Positions 7,221 to 15,021 of a DNA stretch of 34,679 nt are shown here, one piece after another; the first letter of the stretch is position 1, and every line of letters begins with the position of its first letter. The notes under the pieces are model-generated. The model searched no databases, was not told the origin of the DNA, and saw only the letters and a program-made list of their open reading frames with translations. The DNA is from Candidatus Acutalibacter pullistercoris (GTDB taxonomy: Bacteria; Bacillota; Clostridia; Oscillospirales; Acutalibacteraceae). Position numbers and translations under genes: made by a program. The stretch is taken from contig DXDU01000115.1 in NCBI GenBank assembly GCA_019115285.1, positions 1-34,679 of the forward strand. Reading direction: 5' to 3'.

Positions 7221-8087
7221 ATCTTCCGTCTCAAACAAGATGCCCAAAGTGTTGGGGCCGCAGTGACTGGCGATGGTGCAGCTGGCGGCGGTGATGTGGA
7301 TCTCCTTGAAAGACATGGCCTTCTGCACCGTTTTCCGCACCAGCTGGATGAGAGCCGGGTCGATGGTGGAGTAGGTGATGAACAGGTGGTCCCCCTTGAC
7401 CTTGGGGTACAGGGCCAGCTGGTCCCGGACGTACTGGGGCAGGACCTTCTCCAGGCTCCCCCGGTATTTCTTCCCCACGTGCATGGCGCCGCTGGTGTTG
7501 TCCACCTCGATGCAGGGCTTCAGGTTCAGCAGGTTGGCGCCGAAGGCCACCACCGCCGAGCAGCGGCCCCCGGCCTTCATAAAGGTGAGGGTGTCCAGGA
7601 TGAAGCTGGCGTGGCAGTGCTGCCGCAGGGCGCTTACCTCCTGGGCAATCTGGGCGGCGGGCAGGCCCTGGCGAATCCTGTCTCCCGCCTCGATGACCTG
7701 CAGGGCGATGCCGGTGGACAGGCTGAAGCTGTCGATGGGGAACACGTGGCCCGCCAGGTCCGGCTCCTGAGCGGCCAGCTGGCAGTTCTTCTGGGCGCTG
7801 GACAGCGCCCCGCCCAGGCAGAAGTGGACCACATCGTAACCCGCCTCCACAAAGGGGCGGAAGTAGTCGGCGTACTCGCCCACGTTGATGGCGGCGGTGC
7901 GGGGCAGGACTTTCCTGTCGTAGTAGGCCTGGTAGATCTCCTGCACGTGGATGTCCACGTTGTCCTGGTAGTCCCTGTCCTCTAAGATGATGTGGAAGGG
8001 GTAGTAGTGCACGTCGTACCGGGCTTTCAGCTCGTCGCCCAGGTCGCAGGTGCTGTCGGCGCTCAAGATTACGTTCCGTTGTGCCAT
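7218..8087 (-). CDS. DegV family fatty-acid-binding protein
   Basis: A 289-aa cytoplasmic protein of normal DegV/FakB length. The N-terminal ILSADSTCDLG motif, the LSSAQKNCQLAA segment and TLTFMKAGGRCSAVVAFGANLLNLKPCIEV match the two-lobed DegV fold that buries a fatty acid. FakB-type members present fatty acids to the kinase FakA; no FakA is in this window, so the role is by family only. The track's start (8186) would run through the opposing consensus promoter. I use the ATG at 8087 with AGGAGGG five bases ahead. A weak -10-like TATTAT on the minus strand near 8157 overlaps the opposite-strand promoter at 8128-8156, so the two could interfere. The 3' end is duplicated in the downstream array. 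Confidence 0.9.
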   Translation of the reverse strand: MAQRNVILSADSTCDLGDELKARYDVHYYPFHIILEDRDYQDNVDIHVQEIYQAYYDRKVLPRTAAINVGEYADYFRPFVEAGYDVVHFCLGGALSSAQKNCQLAAQEPDLAGHVFPIDSFSLSTGIALQVIEAGDRIRQGLPAAQIAQEVSALRQHCHASFILDTLTFMKAGGRCSAVVAFGANLLNLKPCIEVDNTSGAMHVGKKYRGSLEKVLPQYVRDQLALYPKVKGDHLFITYSTIDPALIQLVRKTVQKAMSFKEIHITAASCTIASHCGPNTLGILFETED

Positions 8088-8127
8088 GATGACCCTCCTG
8101 TCAGTGCCCGTTCCGGGCGGATGGTGG

Positions 8128-8156
8128 TTGACATCGTTTCGGGTTCGTTCTATAAT
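8128..8156 (+). promoter_or_regulatory. perfect-consensus sigma-A promoter for an antisense RNA
   Basis: TTGACA (8128-8133), exactly 17 nt, TATAAT (8151-8156). This is the best promoter in the window, yet no plus-strand gene lies downstream until 13229. A strong terminator ends the transcript about 90 nt later. Confidence 0.85.
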
Positions 8157-8162
8157 AAGGGT

Positions 8163-8254
8163 AGAAAGAGAGCCTGCCGGCAACACGGTCAGCCCTCAGA
8201 TACTGTCACTAGAAAATGACCGCATTCCTTGGCTTGGGGCGGTCATTTTCTTTT
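8163..8254 (+). ncRNA. predicted ~90-nt antisense RNA (candidate type I antitoxin)
   Basis: The expected transcript begins about 7 nt after the TATAAT at 8151. It ends at the stem aaaatgaccgc (8213-8223) / gcggtcatttt (8239-8249), followed by cttttg. It contains no convincing ORF. It is antisense to the last codons, stop codon and 3' UTR of the 33-aa peptide gene on the other strand. This matches the 3'-overlap layout known for Bacillus TxpA/RatA and BsrG/SR4. The 3' end is well supported; the exact 5' end is inferred from promoter spacing. Confidence 0.65.
8213..8254 (+). terminator. intrinsic terminator of the antisense RNA, possibly bidirectional
   Basis: An 11-bp perfect stem with a 15-nt loop and a ttttctttt run on the plus side. 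On the minus strand the same stem gives a TTTT run then CTAG, so it may also stop the peptide mRNA, less efficiently. The peptide's TGA stop codon lies inside the stem. Confidence 0.8.
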
Positions 8255-8344
8255 GTCCCAATAGGTCCACAGGGTCCACAGAAACCCGGCGAAACCCAGG
8301 AGCATGAGCATCACCTGGCAAAAGTCAGCGAGCGTCATGTACAT
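8243..8344 (-). CDS. 33-aa hydrophobic peptide, candidate type I toxin (holin-like small toxin)
   Basis: This ORF is too short for the ORF track. The peptide is MYMTLADFCQVMLMLLGFAG followed by FLWTLWTYWDKRK. It has a short polar N-terminus, one membrane-spanning stretch (about 11-29) rich in aromatic residues, and a charged DKRK tail. This is the layout of small membrane toxins of clostridial/bacillary type I systems (TxpA-like and 'putative holin-like toxin' peptides). The start ATG at 8344 has AAAGGGGGG seven bases upstream. An in-frame ATG at 8338 would give 31 aa. The SD is inside a hairpin (CCCCT-CGAA-AGGGG, 8367-8354 minus), so translation is probably restricted until the RNA is refolded or processed. 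The stop codon and 3' UTR are opposed by the predicted antisense RNA. Family assignment is by layout and composition, not by a search. Confidence 0.7.
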   Translation of the reverse strand: MYMTLADFCQVMLMLLGFAGFLWTLWTYWDKRK

Positions 8345-8353
8345 GGGAGATCC

Positions 8354-8508
8354 CCCCTTTCGAGGGGCGAAACCTTTTTAAAAGTTCCCAAAAGAATTTC
8401 CTATCCCTTACGGGATAAGACCCCTCTGCTTTCCACAGAGGGCCGACCGCAAACCGGGAGAAAGATTCCCGGTCTACCGCATACGGCAAGCTCCCGCGGG
8501 TCACCCCG
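8354..8508 (-). promoter_or_regulatory. highly structured 5' leader of the peptide mRNA
   Basis: The ~165-nt leader contains five consecutive hairpins on the minus strand: gcgggg/ccccgc-type near 8495-8508; accgggaa...tcccggt (about 8454-8475); ccctctg...cagaggg (about 8431-8448); tatccc-gt-aagggata (about 8402-8418); and the SD-sequestering CCCCT-CGAA-AGGGG (8354-8367). No known riboswitch core was recognised. A long folded leader that hides the ribosome site is usual for type I toxin messages. Confidence 0.6.
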
Positions 8509-8515
8509 CAGGTCT

Positions 8516-8544
8516 ATTCTACCAAAGACCGCGTTTTTTTACAA
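8516..8544 (-). promoter_or_regulatory. promoter of the 33-aa peptide mRNA
   Basis: On the minus strand TTGTAA (8544-8539), 17 nt, TAGAAT (8521-8516). The start site would be near 8509, giving an mRNA of about 300 nt. It begins right after the stop of the dehydratase-related gene at 8570. Confidence 0.7.
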
Positions 8545-8569
8545 CAGCTTCTTCCATTTCCTCCCTGTC

Positions 8570-9814
8570 CTATTCCCTGGCCACCGCCAGCATGAGCTTG
8601 ATGCGGTTTTCCTGGTTGACCTGGGTGGCGGAGGGGTCGTAGTCGATGGGGACGATGTTGGCCTGGGGATAGAGGTTCTTCACCTTGCGGATCATCCCCT
8701 TGCCCACGATGTGGTTGGGCAGGCAGCCGAAGGGCTGGGTGCACACCACGTTCTCGTACCCGCTTTCGATGAGCTCCATCATCTCGGCGGTGAGCAGCCA
8801 GCCCTCGCCCATCTTGCAGCCGTAGCCGATGACCTTCCCGGCCAGCTCCTTCAGGTGGGCGTAGGGGGCGGGGGCGGTGAACTGGGGGTACTTCTTCACC
8901 GCGGCGATCAGGTCGCTCTCGTACTTGGTAAAATACCACTTCAGCAGGGTGCACACCTGCTTTTTGGCCTCGCTGCCCCCGTAGAGCTTAATGTCCTCCA
9001 GGCGGTTGTCCACCTTGAAGATCATAAAGCCCAGGATGCCGGGGACCATCACCTCGCAGCCCTGGCTGAAGAGGAAGTCCTCCAGGTGGTTGTTGGCCAG
9101 GGCGGAGTACTTTACGTAGATCTCCCCCACAATGCCCACCTTGGTCTTCTCCCGGCGGCGGATGGGGATCTGGGCGAAGGACTTGGCGATGCGCTGGAAG
9201 TAGTCCCGCACCTCCCGCTGGGTAAAGGCCTTGCCCTGCTCGAAGAGCTTTGTCAGCGTCAGGGTCCACTGCTCCACCAGGGCGTCGCTGGCCCCCTCCT
9301 TGATCTCGTAGGGCTTGACCTGGTTTTTCAGAAGCATCAGCAGGTCCCCGTAGGTCAGGGCGGCGATGGCCTTGCGCAGCAGGGGCAGGGTGATCTTAAA
9401 CCCGGGGTTGCTCTCCAGCCCCGAAAGGTTCACCGAGATAACGGGGATATAGTCCAGGCCGTCCTTCTTTAAGGCCTTGCGCAGCAGGTGGATGTAGTTG
9501 GAGGCCCGGCACCCGCCGCCGGTCTGGGTCATAATCAGGGCTACCTTGTGGAGGTTGTACTTGCCGCTGTGCAGGGCGTGCATCAGCTGGCCGATGGACA
9601 GCAGGGCCGGGTAGCAGGTGTCGTTGTGCACGTACTTCAGGCCCTCGTCCACGATCTCTCTCCCGGTGGTGCGCAAAAGCTCGATGTGGTACCCGTCGCT
9701 CTCCAGCACGTTTTTGATGAGCTCGAAGTGGATGGGCGCCATGTTGGGGGTCAAAATGGTGTAGTCTTTTTTCATCTCCCGGGTAAATTCCACCCGGTGG
9801 GCGTTGTCGGACAT
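8570..9814 (-). CDS. 2-hydroxyacyl-CoA dehydratase-related protein (C-terminal part of the activase-type fusion)
   Basis: A 414-aa cytoplasmic Fe-S protein related to the HgdB/DUF2229 side of YjiL-type acyl-CoA dehydratase activases. Conserved Cys-containing segments include NDTCYPALLSIGQ, TGGGCRASNY, GYGCKMGEGW and CTQPFGCLPNHI, likely cluster ligands. In many clostridia this region forms the C-terminus of one ~1400-aa protein; here it is a separate gene 173 nt downstream of the activator part. The track start at 9991 overlaps the upstream gene. The ATG at 9814 has AAGGAGAG about 9 nt ahead and gives the N-terminus MSDNAHRVEF. The real substrate is unknown: no CoA transferase or classical HgdAB pair is nearby, and these standalone YjiL-type systems are generally uncharacterised. 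Confidence 0.85.
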   Translation of the reverse strand: MSDNAHRVEFTREMKKDYTILTPNMAPIHFELIKNVLESDGYHIELLRTTGREIVDEGLKYVHNDTCYPALLSIGQLMHALHSGKYNLHKVALIMTQTGGGCRASNYIHLLRKALKKDGLDYIPVISVNLSGLESNPGFKITLPLLRKAIAALTYGDLLMLLKNQVKPYEIKEGASDALVEQWTLTLTKLFEQGKAFTQREVRDYFQRIAKSFAQIPIRRREKTKVGIVGEIYVKYSALANNHLEDFLFSQGCEVMVPGILGFMIFKVDNRLEDIKLYGGSEAKKQVCTLLKWYFTKYESDLIAAVKKYPQFTAPAPYAHLKELAGKVIGYGCKMGEGWLLTAEMMELIESGYENVVCTQPFGCLPNHIVGKGMIRKVKNLYPQANIVPIDYDPSATQVNQENRIKLMLAVARE

Positions 9815-9889
9815 CGAGAACACTCTCCTTTCCCGTCTTTCCCGGCTGGGGAAGACGCGCAAGGACACGCCTGGGGCGTGCCGTCCTGC

Positions 9890-9912
9890 TTTCTTGCGAG
9901 AAAGCAGGCAAA
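9890..9912. other. hairpin in the gap between the two activase genes
   Basis: An 11-nt inverted repeat, cctgctttctt/agaaagcagg with loop gcg, lies in the 173-nt gap between the activator (stop at 9988) and the downstream gene. It lacks a clear T-run on the minus strand. It may tune read-through or protect a 3' end. Confidence 0.45.
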
Positions 9913-9987
9913 GAACTTTTCCGTCGCGGGGGGACGCTGGGCAGGCGGCGCTTTCGCCGGCTTCCCCCAGAGGGAACGATTCCCTCG

Positions 9988-12921
9988 TCACGCTTCCCTG
10001 TTTTCCGCAGCCTCTGTCCCCAGTCCCAAAGCGGCGAACAAACTGCGCAGGCGGATGCGCACCGCCCCCAGGTTGGTGATCTCGTCGATTTTGATCTGGG
10101 TGTAGATCCGGCCGCCCTGTTCCAGGATGGACCGGACCTCGTCGCCGGTGATGGCGTCCACGCCGCAGCCGAAGGACACCAGCTGCACCAGGTTGATCCG
10201 TTTATCCTTGCTGTCCACCACGTATTTGGCGGCGGCGTACAGCCGGGCGTGGTAGGTCCACTGATTGAGCACCCCGGTGGGGAACTTCTGCTCCTGGTCG
10301 CTGACAGAGTCCTCGGTGACCACCACGGCCCCGCACTCGCAGATGAGCTTGTCGATGCCGTGGTTCACCTCCCGGTCTAAGTGATAGGGCCGGCCGGAGA
10401 GGATGATCACCGGCAGGTTCTCCCGCTGGGCCAGGGCCAGGTACTCCTTGCCCTTTTGCCGGATGCGCCCCATGTGGGCGTAGTACTCGGCGTAGGCCGC
10501 CTCGCTGGCGGCCCGGATCTCCTTCTCCGGGATGGGGGGGAAGTATTTTTTCAAAATGGCCTGCATCTTCTTGGGGAAATCCTTGGGCCGGTGCAGCCCC
10601 ACGTAGTCGTAGATGAATTTCACCTTGCTCAGGGCGGCCACGTTGGCGTCCAGCACCTCGGGGTAGTAGGCCACCACCGGGCAGTTGTAGTGGTTGTCCC
10701 CCAGGTGCTCGTCTAAGTTGTAGCTCATACAAGGGTAGAAGATGGCGTCGGGCCGCTCGTCCAGCAGGGCCTCGATGTGGCCGTGGAGGAGCTTGGCGGG
10801 GTAGCACACCGTGTCTGAGGGGATGGTGTGCTGGCCCCGGAAGTACAGCTTCCGGTCGGACTCGGGAGAGTGGAACACCCCGAAGCCCAGGGTGCGGAAG
10901 AAGGTGTGCCAGAAGGGGTAGAGCTCGAACATGTTCAGCCCCATGGGGATGCCGATGGTCCCCCGGGGACCGTGGCAGGGCTTGTAGGAGTCCAGCAGCT
11001 GGCGCTTGTAGTCGTAGAGGTTGTACTGGGTGGTCTTGCCCCCCTTGCGCAGGGGCTTGTCGCAACGGTTGCCGGCGATGTACCGGGCCCCGCCCTGGAA
11101 GGTGTTCACCGTCAGGCGGCAGCGGTTCTCGCAGCCGTTGCAGGTGATGGCCTTGACCTCGTGCTGGAAGTTCATCAGCCCCCGGCGGTCCAGAATAGAG
11201 CTCTCCCCCCGGCCCTTTTCCTTGGCGTACAGGGCGGCGCCGTAAGCGCCCATCAGGCCGGAGACGGAGGGCCGGGTCACGTTCTGGCCAATCTCCTTCT
11301 CAAAGGCCCGCAGCACCGCGTCGTTTAAGAAGGTGCCCCCCTGGACCACCACGTGCTGGCCCAGGCTCTTGGCGTCCACCACCCGGATGACTTTATACAG
11401 GGCGTTTTTCACCACGCTCATGGAAAGGCCCGCGGAGATGTTCTCGATGGAGGCCCCGTCCTTCTGGGCCTGCTTGACCGAGGAGTTCATGAACACGGTG
11501 CACCGGGAGCCCAGATCCACCGGGCTGTCGGCGAACAGGCCCAGCCTGGCGAAGTCCGCCATCTCGTAGCCCAGGGCCCCGGCGAAGGTCTGCAGGAAGC
11601 TTCCGCAGCCGGAGGAGCAGGCCTCGTTTAAGAAGATGTTGTCGATGGCCCCGTTTTTAATCTGGAAGCACTTGATGTCTTGGCCGCCGATGTCGATGAT
11701 GAAGTCCACGTCGGGCTGGAACTTCCTGGCGGCGGTAAAGTGGGCGATGGTCTCCACCACTCCCAGATCCAGGCCGAAGGCGTTTTTGATGATCTCCTCC
11801 CCGTAGCCGGTGGAGGCGGCGGACTTGATCTGGATGTCGGGATATTTCTCGTAGAGCTCTAAAAGGAACTGGCGCACCAGGGGCACCGGGTTGCCGGAGT
11901 TGGGCAGGTACCGGGAGAAGATGATCTCCTCTTGGGAGTTGACCGCCACGGCCTTCACCGTGGTGGAGCCGGCGTCCACGCCCACGAAGGCGATGTGATC
12001 CTCCAGCAGGGGGGCGTCGGTGGGGACGGTGTCCCGCTGGTGCCGGGCCTCAAACTCCGCGAACTCCTCCTGGGAGGAGAACAGGGCGGAGCTTGCCTGG
12101 TAGTGGTGGCTGGAGCTGTAGTGGGCGATCCGCTGGGTGATCTCCTTTAAGTCGAACTCCTCCCCCGGGCCGGACAAGGCGGCCCCCGCCGCCACAAAGT
12201 ACAGGGAGTTCTCAGGCCGGGTGCCCTCCACCCCCAAGATCTTGTCGAAGGCCACCCGCAGCTGGGGCAGGAAGGTGAGGGGTCCCCCCAGGTACACCAC
12301 CTTGCCGGTGATCTCCCGGCCCTGGGCCAGGCCGGCGATGGTCTGGTTCACCACCGCCACCAGGATGGAGGCGGCGATGTCGCACTTTTGGGCGCCCTGG
12401 TTTAGCAGGGCCTGGATGTCGCTTTTGGCGAAGACGCCGCACCGGGAGGCGATGCTGTAAGACCGCTGGCTGTCCATGGCGATGTTGTTCAGCTCTTCCG
12501 GGGTGATGGACAGCAGGGTGGCCATCTGGTCGATAAAGGCCCCGGTGCCTCCGGCGCAGGAGCCGTTCATCCGCACTTCCATAGAGCCGGAGAGGAAGAG
12601 GATCTTGGCGTCCTCGCCCCCGAGCTCGATGACCACGTCGGCGTCGGGGATGTACTTCTTCGTGGCGGCCCGGGTGGCGTACACCTCCTGGACAAAGGGG
12701 ATCTTCAAATCTTCCGCCAGGCCCATGCCGGCGGACCCGGACACGCACAGGGCGGCCCGCTCCACCTGTGGGAACCGCTCCTGGATCCGGGTGAGCATCC
12801 CGGAGGCCTTCTCCGGGATCTGGGAGTAATGGCGTTCGTACTCCTGGTAGAGGGGGGTGTCCCCCTCCCCGTAGACGACGCACTTTAACGTGGTGGAACC
12901 AACGTCCAATCCGATTCTCAT
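9988..12921 (-). CDS. acyl-CoA dehydratase activase (two BadF/HgdC ATPase domains plus DUF2229-like region)
   Basis: A 977-aa cytoplasmic ATP-dependent reductive activator. Two ASKHA-type BcrA/BadF domains are visible. The first runs from MRIGLDVGSTTLKCVVYG, with VIELGGEDAKILF and cluster Cys in GSCAGGTGAFID and ASRCGVF. The second runs from FVGVDAGSTTVKAVAV (about 310), with IDIGGQDIKCF, NEACSSGCGSF and GSRCTVFMNSS. After about residue 600 follow CNGCENRCRLTVN and GNRCDKP, starting the DUF2229-like part with an NLDEHLG...C segment. Such activators use ATP hydrolysis to push an electron from a bridging 4Fe-4S cluster to a dehydratase. A TTG at 12936 is also possible, but the ATG at 12921 with GGTGA ahead and MRIGLDVG is the usual start. 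It is the first gene of its operon; its promoter is at 13062-13090. Confidence 0.92.
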   Translation of the reverse strand: MRIGLDVGSTTLKCVVYGEGDTPLYQEYERHYSQIPEKASGMLTRIQERFPQVERAALCVSGSAGMGLAEDLKIPFVQEVYATRAATKKYIPDADVVIELGGEDAKILFLSGSMEVRMNGSCAGGTGAFIDQMATLLSITPEELNNIAMDSQRSYSIASRCGVFAKSDIQALLNQGAQKCDIAASILVAVVNQTIAGLAQGREITGKVVYLGGPLTFLPQLRVAFDKILGVEGTRPENSLYFVAAGAALSGPGEEFDLKEITQRIAHYSSSHHYQASSALFSSQEEFAEFEARHQRDTVPTDAPLLEDHIAFVGVDAGSTTVKAVAVNSQEEIIFSRYLPNSGNPVPLVRQFLLELYEKYPDIQIKSAASTGYGEEIIKNAFGLDLGVVETIAHFTAARKFQPDVDFIIDIGGQDIKCFQIKNGAIDNIFLNEACSSGCGSFLQTFAGALGYEMADFARLGLFADSPVDLGSRCTVFMNSSVKQAQKDGASIENISAGLSMSVVKNALYKVIRVVDAKSLGQHVVVQGGTFLNDAVLRAFEKEIGQNVTRPSVSGLMGAYGAALYAKEKGRGESSILDRRGLMNFQHEVKAITCNGCENRCRLTVNTFQGGARYIAGNRCDKPLRKGGKTTQYNLYDYKRQLLDSYKPCHGPRGTIGIPMGLNMFELYPFWHTFFRTLGFGVFHSPESDRKLYFRGQHTIPSDTVCYPAKLLHGHIEALLDERPDAIFYPCMSYNLDEHLGDNHYNCPVVAYYPEVLDANVAALSKVKFIYDYVGLHRPKDFPKKMQAILKKYFPPIPEKEIRAASEAAYAEYYAHMGRIRQKGKEYLALAQRENLPVIILSGRPYHLDREVNHGIDKLICECGAVVVTEDSVSDQEQKFPTGVLNQWTYHARLYAAAKYVVDSKDKRINLVQLVSFGCGVDAITGDEVRSILEQGGRIYTQIKIDEITNLGAVRIRLRSLFAALGLGTEAAENREA

Positions 12922-13228
12922 ACTTACTGTCACCAATCTTCACGTAAACTGGGGCCCCAGCCCGGGGCCGTTACCTTCTCTGCTTCCCAGAGGGACCGGG
13001 CTTGCCGGCAAAAACGAGAAACTCTCTTAAAAACCGGGCCCGCCTCTGTTATCAAATAGAAATGATACCATTTTGCGACAAAAAAATCAATAGTTCGCCC
13101 CTGTACAAAATCTGGGAAATGTGAAAAGAGAGAGGTGAGAGCACAGGGAAAAATGGAAAACTTCTGTGTGGAAAAACAGGGGCGGGGGTGCTATAATGAA
13201 AGGGACGTTCTGGAAGGAGGGATCCCCC
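12922..13228. promoter_or_regulatory. divergent intergenic region with two opposing promoters
   Basis: The gap holds the activase promoter on the minus strand (TTGATT 13090-13085, 17 nt, TATCAT 13067-13062). It also holds the thioesterase promoter on the plus strand: TATAAT at 13192-13197 preceded by TGC (extended -10), with TGGAAA at 13169-13174 as a poor -35. The activase leader of about 135 nt has a GC-rich dyad (ggggccccagcccggggcc, about 12951-12969) and a TTGCCGGCAA palindrome near 13013-13022. No gene is seen in the gap. Confidence 0.65.
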
Positions 13229-13669
13229 GTGGCCATGGCCCACTACCTGCGCCCGGTGTACTACTACGAGACAGACAGGATGGACTGCGTCCATCACTCC
13301 AACTACATCCGCTGGTTCGAGGAGGCCCGCATCCACCTCATGCGGGAGCGGGGCTTCCCCTACGAGGAGCTGGAGGGCCTGGGGATTTTGAGCCCGGTGC
13401 TCACGGCCCAGGCGGAGTACAAGAGCATGACCCGCTTTGGGGAGACGGTGGACATCGCCGTGGACGTGGAGAGCTACACCGGCACCCGCATCGCCTTCCG
13501 GTATGAGGTGCGGGACCGGGACACCGGGGCCCTGCGGTGCCAGGGGCGCACCACCCACTGCTTTCTGGGCGGGGCCGGCCGCCCGGTGTCCCTGAAGAAA
13601 GCGGCCCCGGCCTATCACCAGAAGGTATGCGCCGCCCTGGCGGCCAGAGAACAGGAGGAATGGCAGTGA
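13229..13669 (+). CDS. hotdog-fold acyl-CoA thioesterase (YbgC/4-hydroxybenzoyl-CoA thioesterase type)
   Basis: A 146-aa cytoplasmic thioesterase. The motif YYETDRMDCVHHSNYIRWFEEAR is the hallmark of the YbgC/FadM branch (D..G.V.H..Y..); here Gly is replaced by Cys, giving MDCVHH. The catalytic Asp is in TDRMD. It hydrolyses acyl- or aryl-CoA esters. The ATG at 13196 lies inside the -10 box, so it cannot be the start. The GTG at 13229 sits 8 nt after GGAGG; an ATG at 13235 is the alternative. The last four bases overlap the next gene's start (GTGA), which couples its translation to a glycosidase, an unusual partner. Confidence 0.88.
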   Translation: MAMAHYLRPVYYYETDRMDCVHHSNYIRWFEEARIHLMRERGFPYEELEGLGILSPVLTAQAEYKSMTRFGETVDIAVDVESYTGTRIAFRYEVRDRDTGALRCQGRTTHCFLGGAGRPVSLKKAAPAYHQKVCAALAAREQEEWQ

Positions 13670-15012
13670 ACAAGAACGAGATCGCCCTGACCCCGCCCAT
13701 GGGCTGGAACAGCTGGGACTGCTACGGCCCGGGGGTCACCGAGGAGCAGCTGCTGGGCAACGCCCAGTACATGGCCGACCACTTAAAGGAGTTCGGCTGG
13801 GAGTACGTGGTCTGCGACATCCAGTGGAGCGAGCCCAACGCCGGGAAGGAGAGCCCCTACTACGTGCCCTTCGCCTGGCTTACCATGGACGAGTACGGCA
13901 GACTCCTCCCCGCCCCGGAGCGGTTCCCCTCCGCCGGGGAGGGCAAGGGCTTTGGCCCCATCGCCCAGAAGATCCACGACCTGGGCCTGAAGTTCGGCAT
14001 CCACATCATGCGGGGGGTGCCCAGGCTGGCGGTGCACAAGCACCTGCCTGTGCTGGGGACGGACACCACCTGCGACAAGATTGCCGCGGCCAACTCCATC
14101 TGCCGGTGGAACACGGACATGTACGGCATCGACCCCGCGAAGCCCGGGGCCCAGGCCTATTACGACTCCATCTTCCAGCTGTACGCCTCTTGGGGGGTGG
14201 ACTTTGTCAAGGTGGACGACATCTGCAACACCAACGCCTACCCCGACGCCCCCTACTCCGCGGAGAAGGAGATCGAGATGATCCGCAAGGCCATCGACAA
14301 GTGCGGCCGGCCCATGGTGCTCAGCCTGTCCCCCGGCCCGGCGGTGATTGAAAAGGCCTGGCACCTGCGCAAACACGCCAACATGTGGCGGATCACCGAC
14401 GACTTCTGGGACCGGTGGGACCTGCTGAAGAACATGTTCGAGCGCTGCGAGGTGTGGGAGCGCCAGGTCTCTCCCGGCTGCTGGCCGGACTGCGACATGC
14501 TGCCCCTGGGGCGCATCCGCCTGCACCTGAGAGGCTATCAGGGCCCCCTGGGGTATGAGCAGGGCGGCGACTGGACCGAGCTTACGAAAGACGAGCAGAT
14601 CACCATGATGAGCCTGTGGTGCATGTTCCGCTCCCCCCTGATGATGGGCGGGGAGATGCGGGAGAACGACGAGTTCACCCTGAGCCTGCTGACCAACAAA
14701 GAGATCCTGCGGATGCACCGCCAGGGGGAGGAGCCCCACCAGGTGCGGCGCTCCGACCGGTCCTGCGTGTGGAAGAGCCGGGACTGGGAAGACGGCTCCA
14801 CCTACGTGGCGCTGTTCAACCTGCGGGACAAGCCCGCGGAGGTGTCGGCGTATTTCGACGAGCTGGAGCTGACCGGCAAGTACGCGGTGCGGGACCTGTG
14901 GAACCACCGGGACCTGGGGGAGGAAGAAGAGGGCCTGGCGGCCTCTCTCCCCGCTCACGGCGCCGGGGTCTACCGGCTGAAGTGGGTGGCCTTCGAGGAG
15001 GCGGCCCAGTAA
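13666..15012 (+). CDS. GH27 family alpha-galactosidase-type glycosidase
   Basis: A 448-aa protein with the GH27 (clan GH-D) TIM barrel. The opening TPPMGWNSWDCYG is diagnostic. The nucleophile lies in DFVKVDD (Asp about 184 by analogy) and the acid/base in WRITDDFWD (Asp about 245-246). The C-terminal ~80 residues form the small beta domain. The family contains alpha-galactosidases, alpha-N-acetylgalactosaminidases and beta-L-arabinopyranosidases; the sequence alone does not settle which. No signal peptide is seen, so it is probably cytoplasmic. An ATG at 13660 is only one base from AGGAGG; the GTG at 13666 has 7-nt spacing and overlaps the preceding stop as GTGA, so I prefer it. An R-module repeat begins 10 nt after the stop. 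Confidence 0.9.
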   Translation: MNKNEIALTPPMGWNSWDCYGPGVTEEQLLGNAQYMADHLKEFGWEYVVCDIQWSEPNAGKESPYYVPFAWLTMDEYGRLLPAPERFPSAGEGKGFGPIAQKIHDLGLKFGIHIMRGVPRLAVHKHLPVLGTDTTCDKIAAANSICRWNTDMYGIDPAKPGAQAYYDSIFQLYASWGVDFVKVDDICNTNAYPDAPYSAEKEIEMIRKAIDKCGRPMVLSLSPGPAVIEKAWHLRKHANMWRITDDFWDRWDLLKNMFERCEVWERQVSPGCWPDCDMLPLGRIRLHLRGYQGPLGYEQGGDWTELTKDEQITMMSLWCMFRSPLMMGGEMRENDEFTLSLLTNKEILRMHRQGEEPHQVRRSDRSCVWKSRDWEDGSTYVALFNLRDKPAEVSAYFDELELTGKYAVRDLWNHRDLGEEEEGLAASLPAHGAGVYRLKWVAFEEAAQ

Positions 15013-15021
15013 AGCGGAATT

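Noticed and set aside
8354-8508. Known riboswitch upstream of the small peptide
   Set aside because: Several hairpins are present but no recognisable conserved core of a known class (TPP, cobalamin, SAM, glycine, c-di-GMP); better explained as a toxin mRNA leader.
13166-13228. Upstream starts for the thioesterase (13166 or the ATG at 13196)
   Set aside because: Both lie at or before the predicted -10 box TATAAT (13192-13197), so they are not in the mRNA; GTG 13229 has the proper SD.
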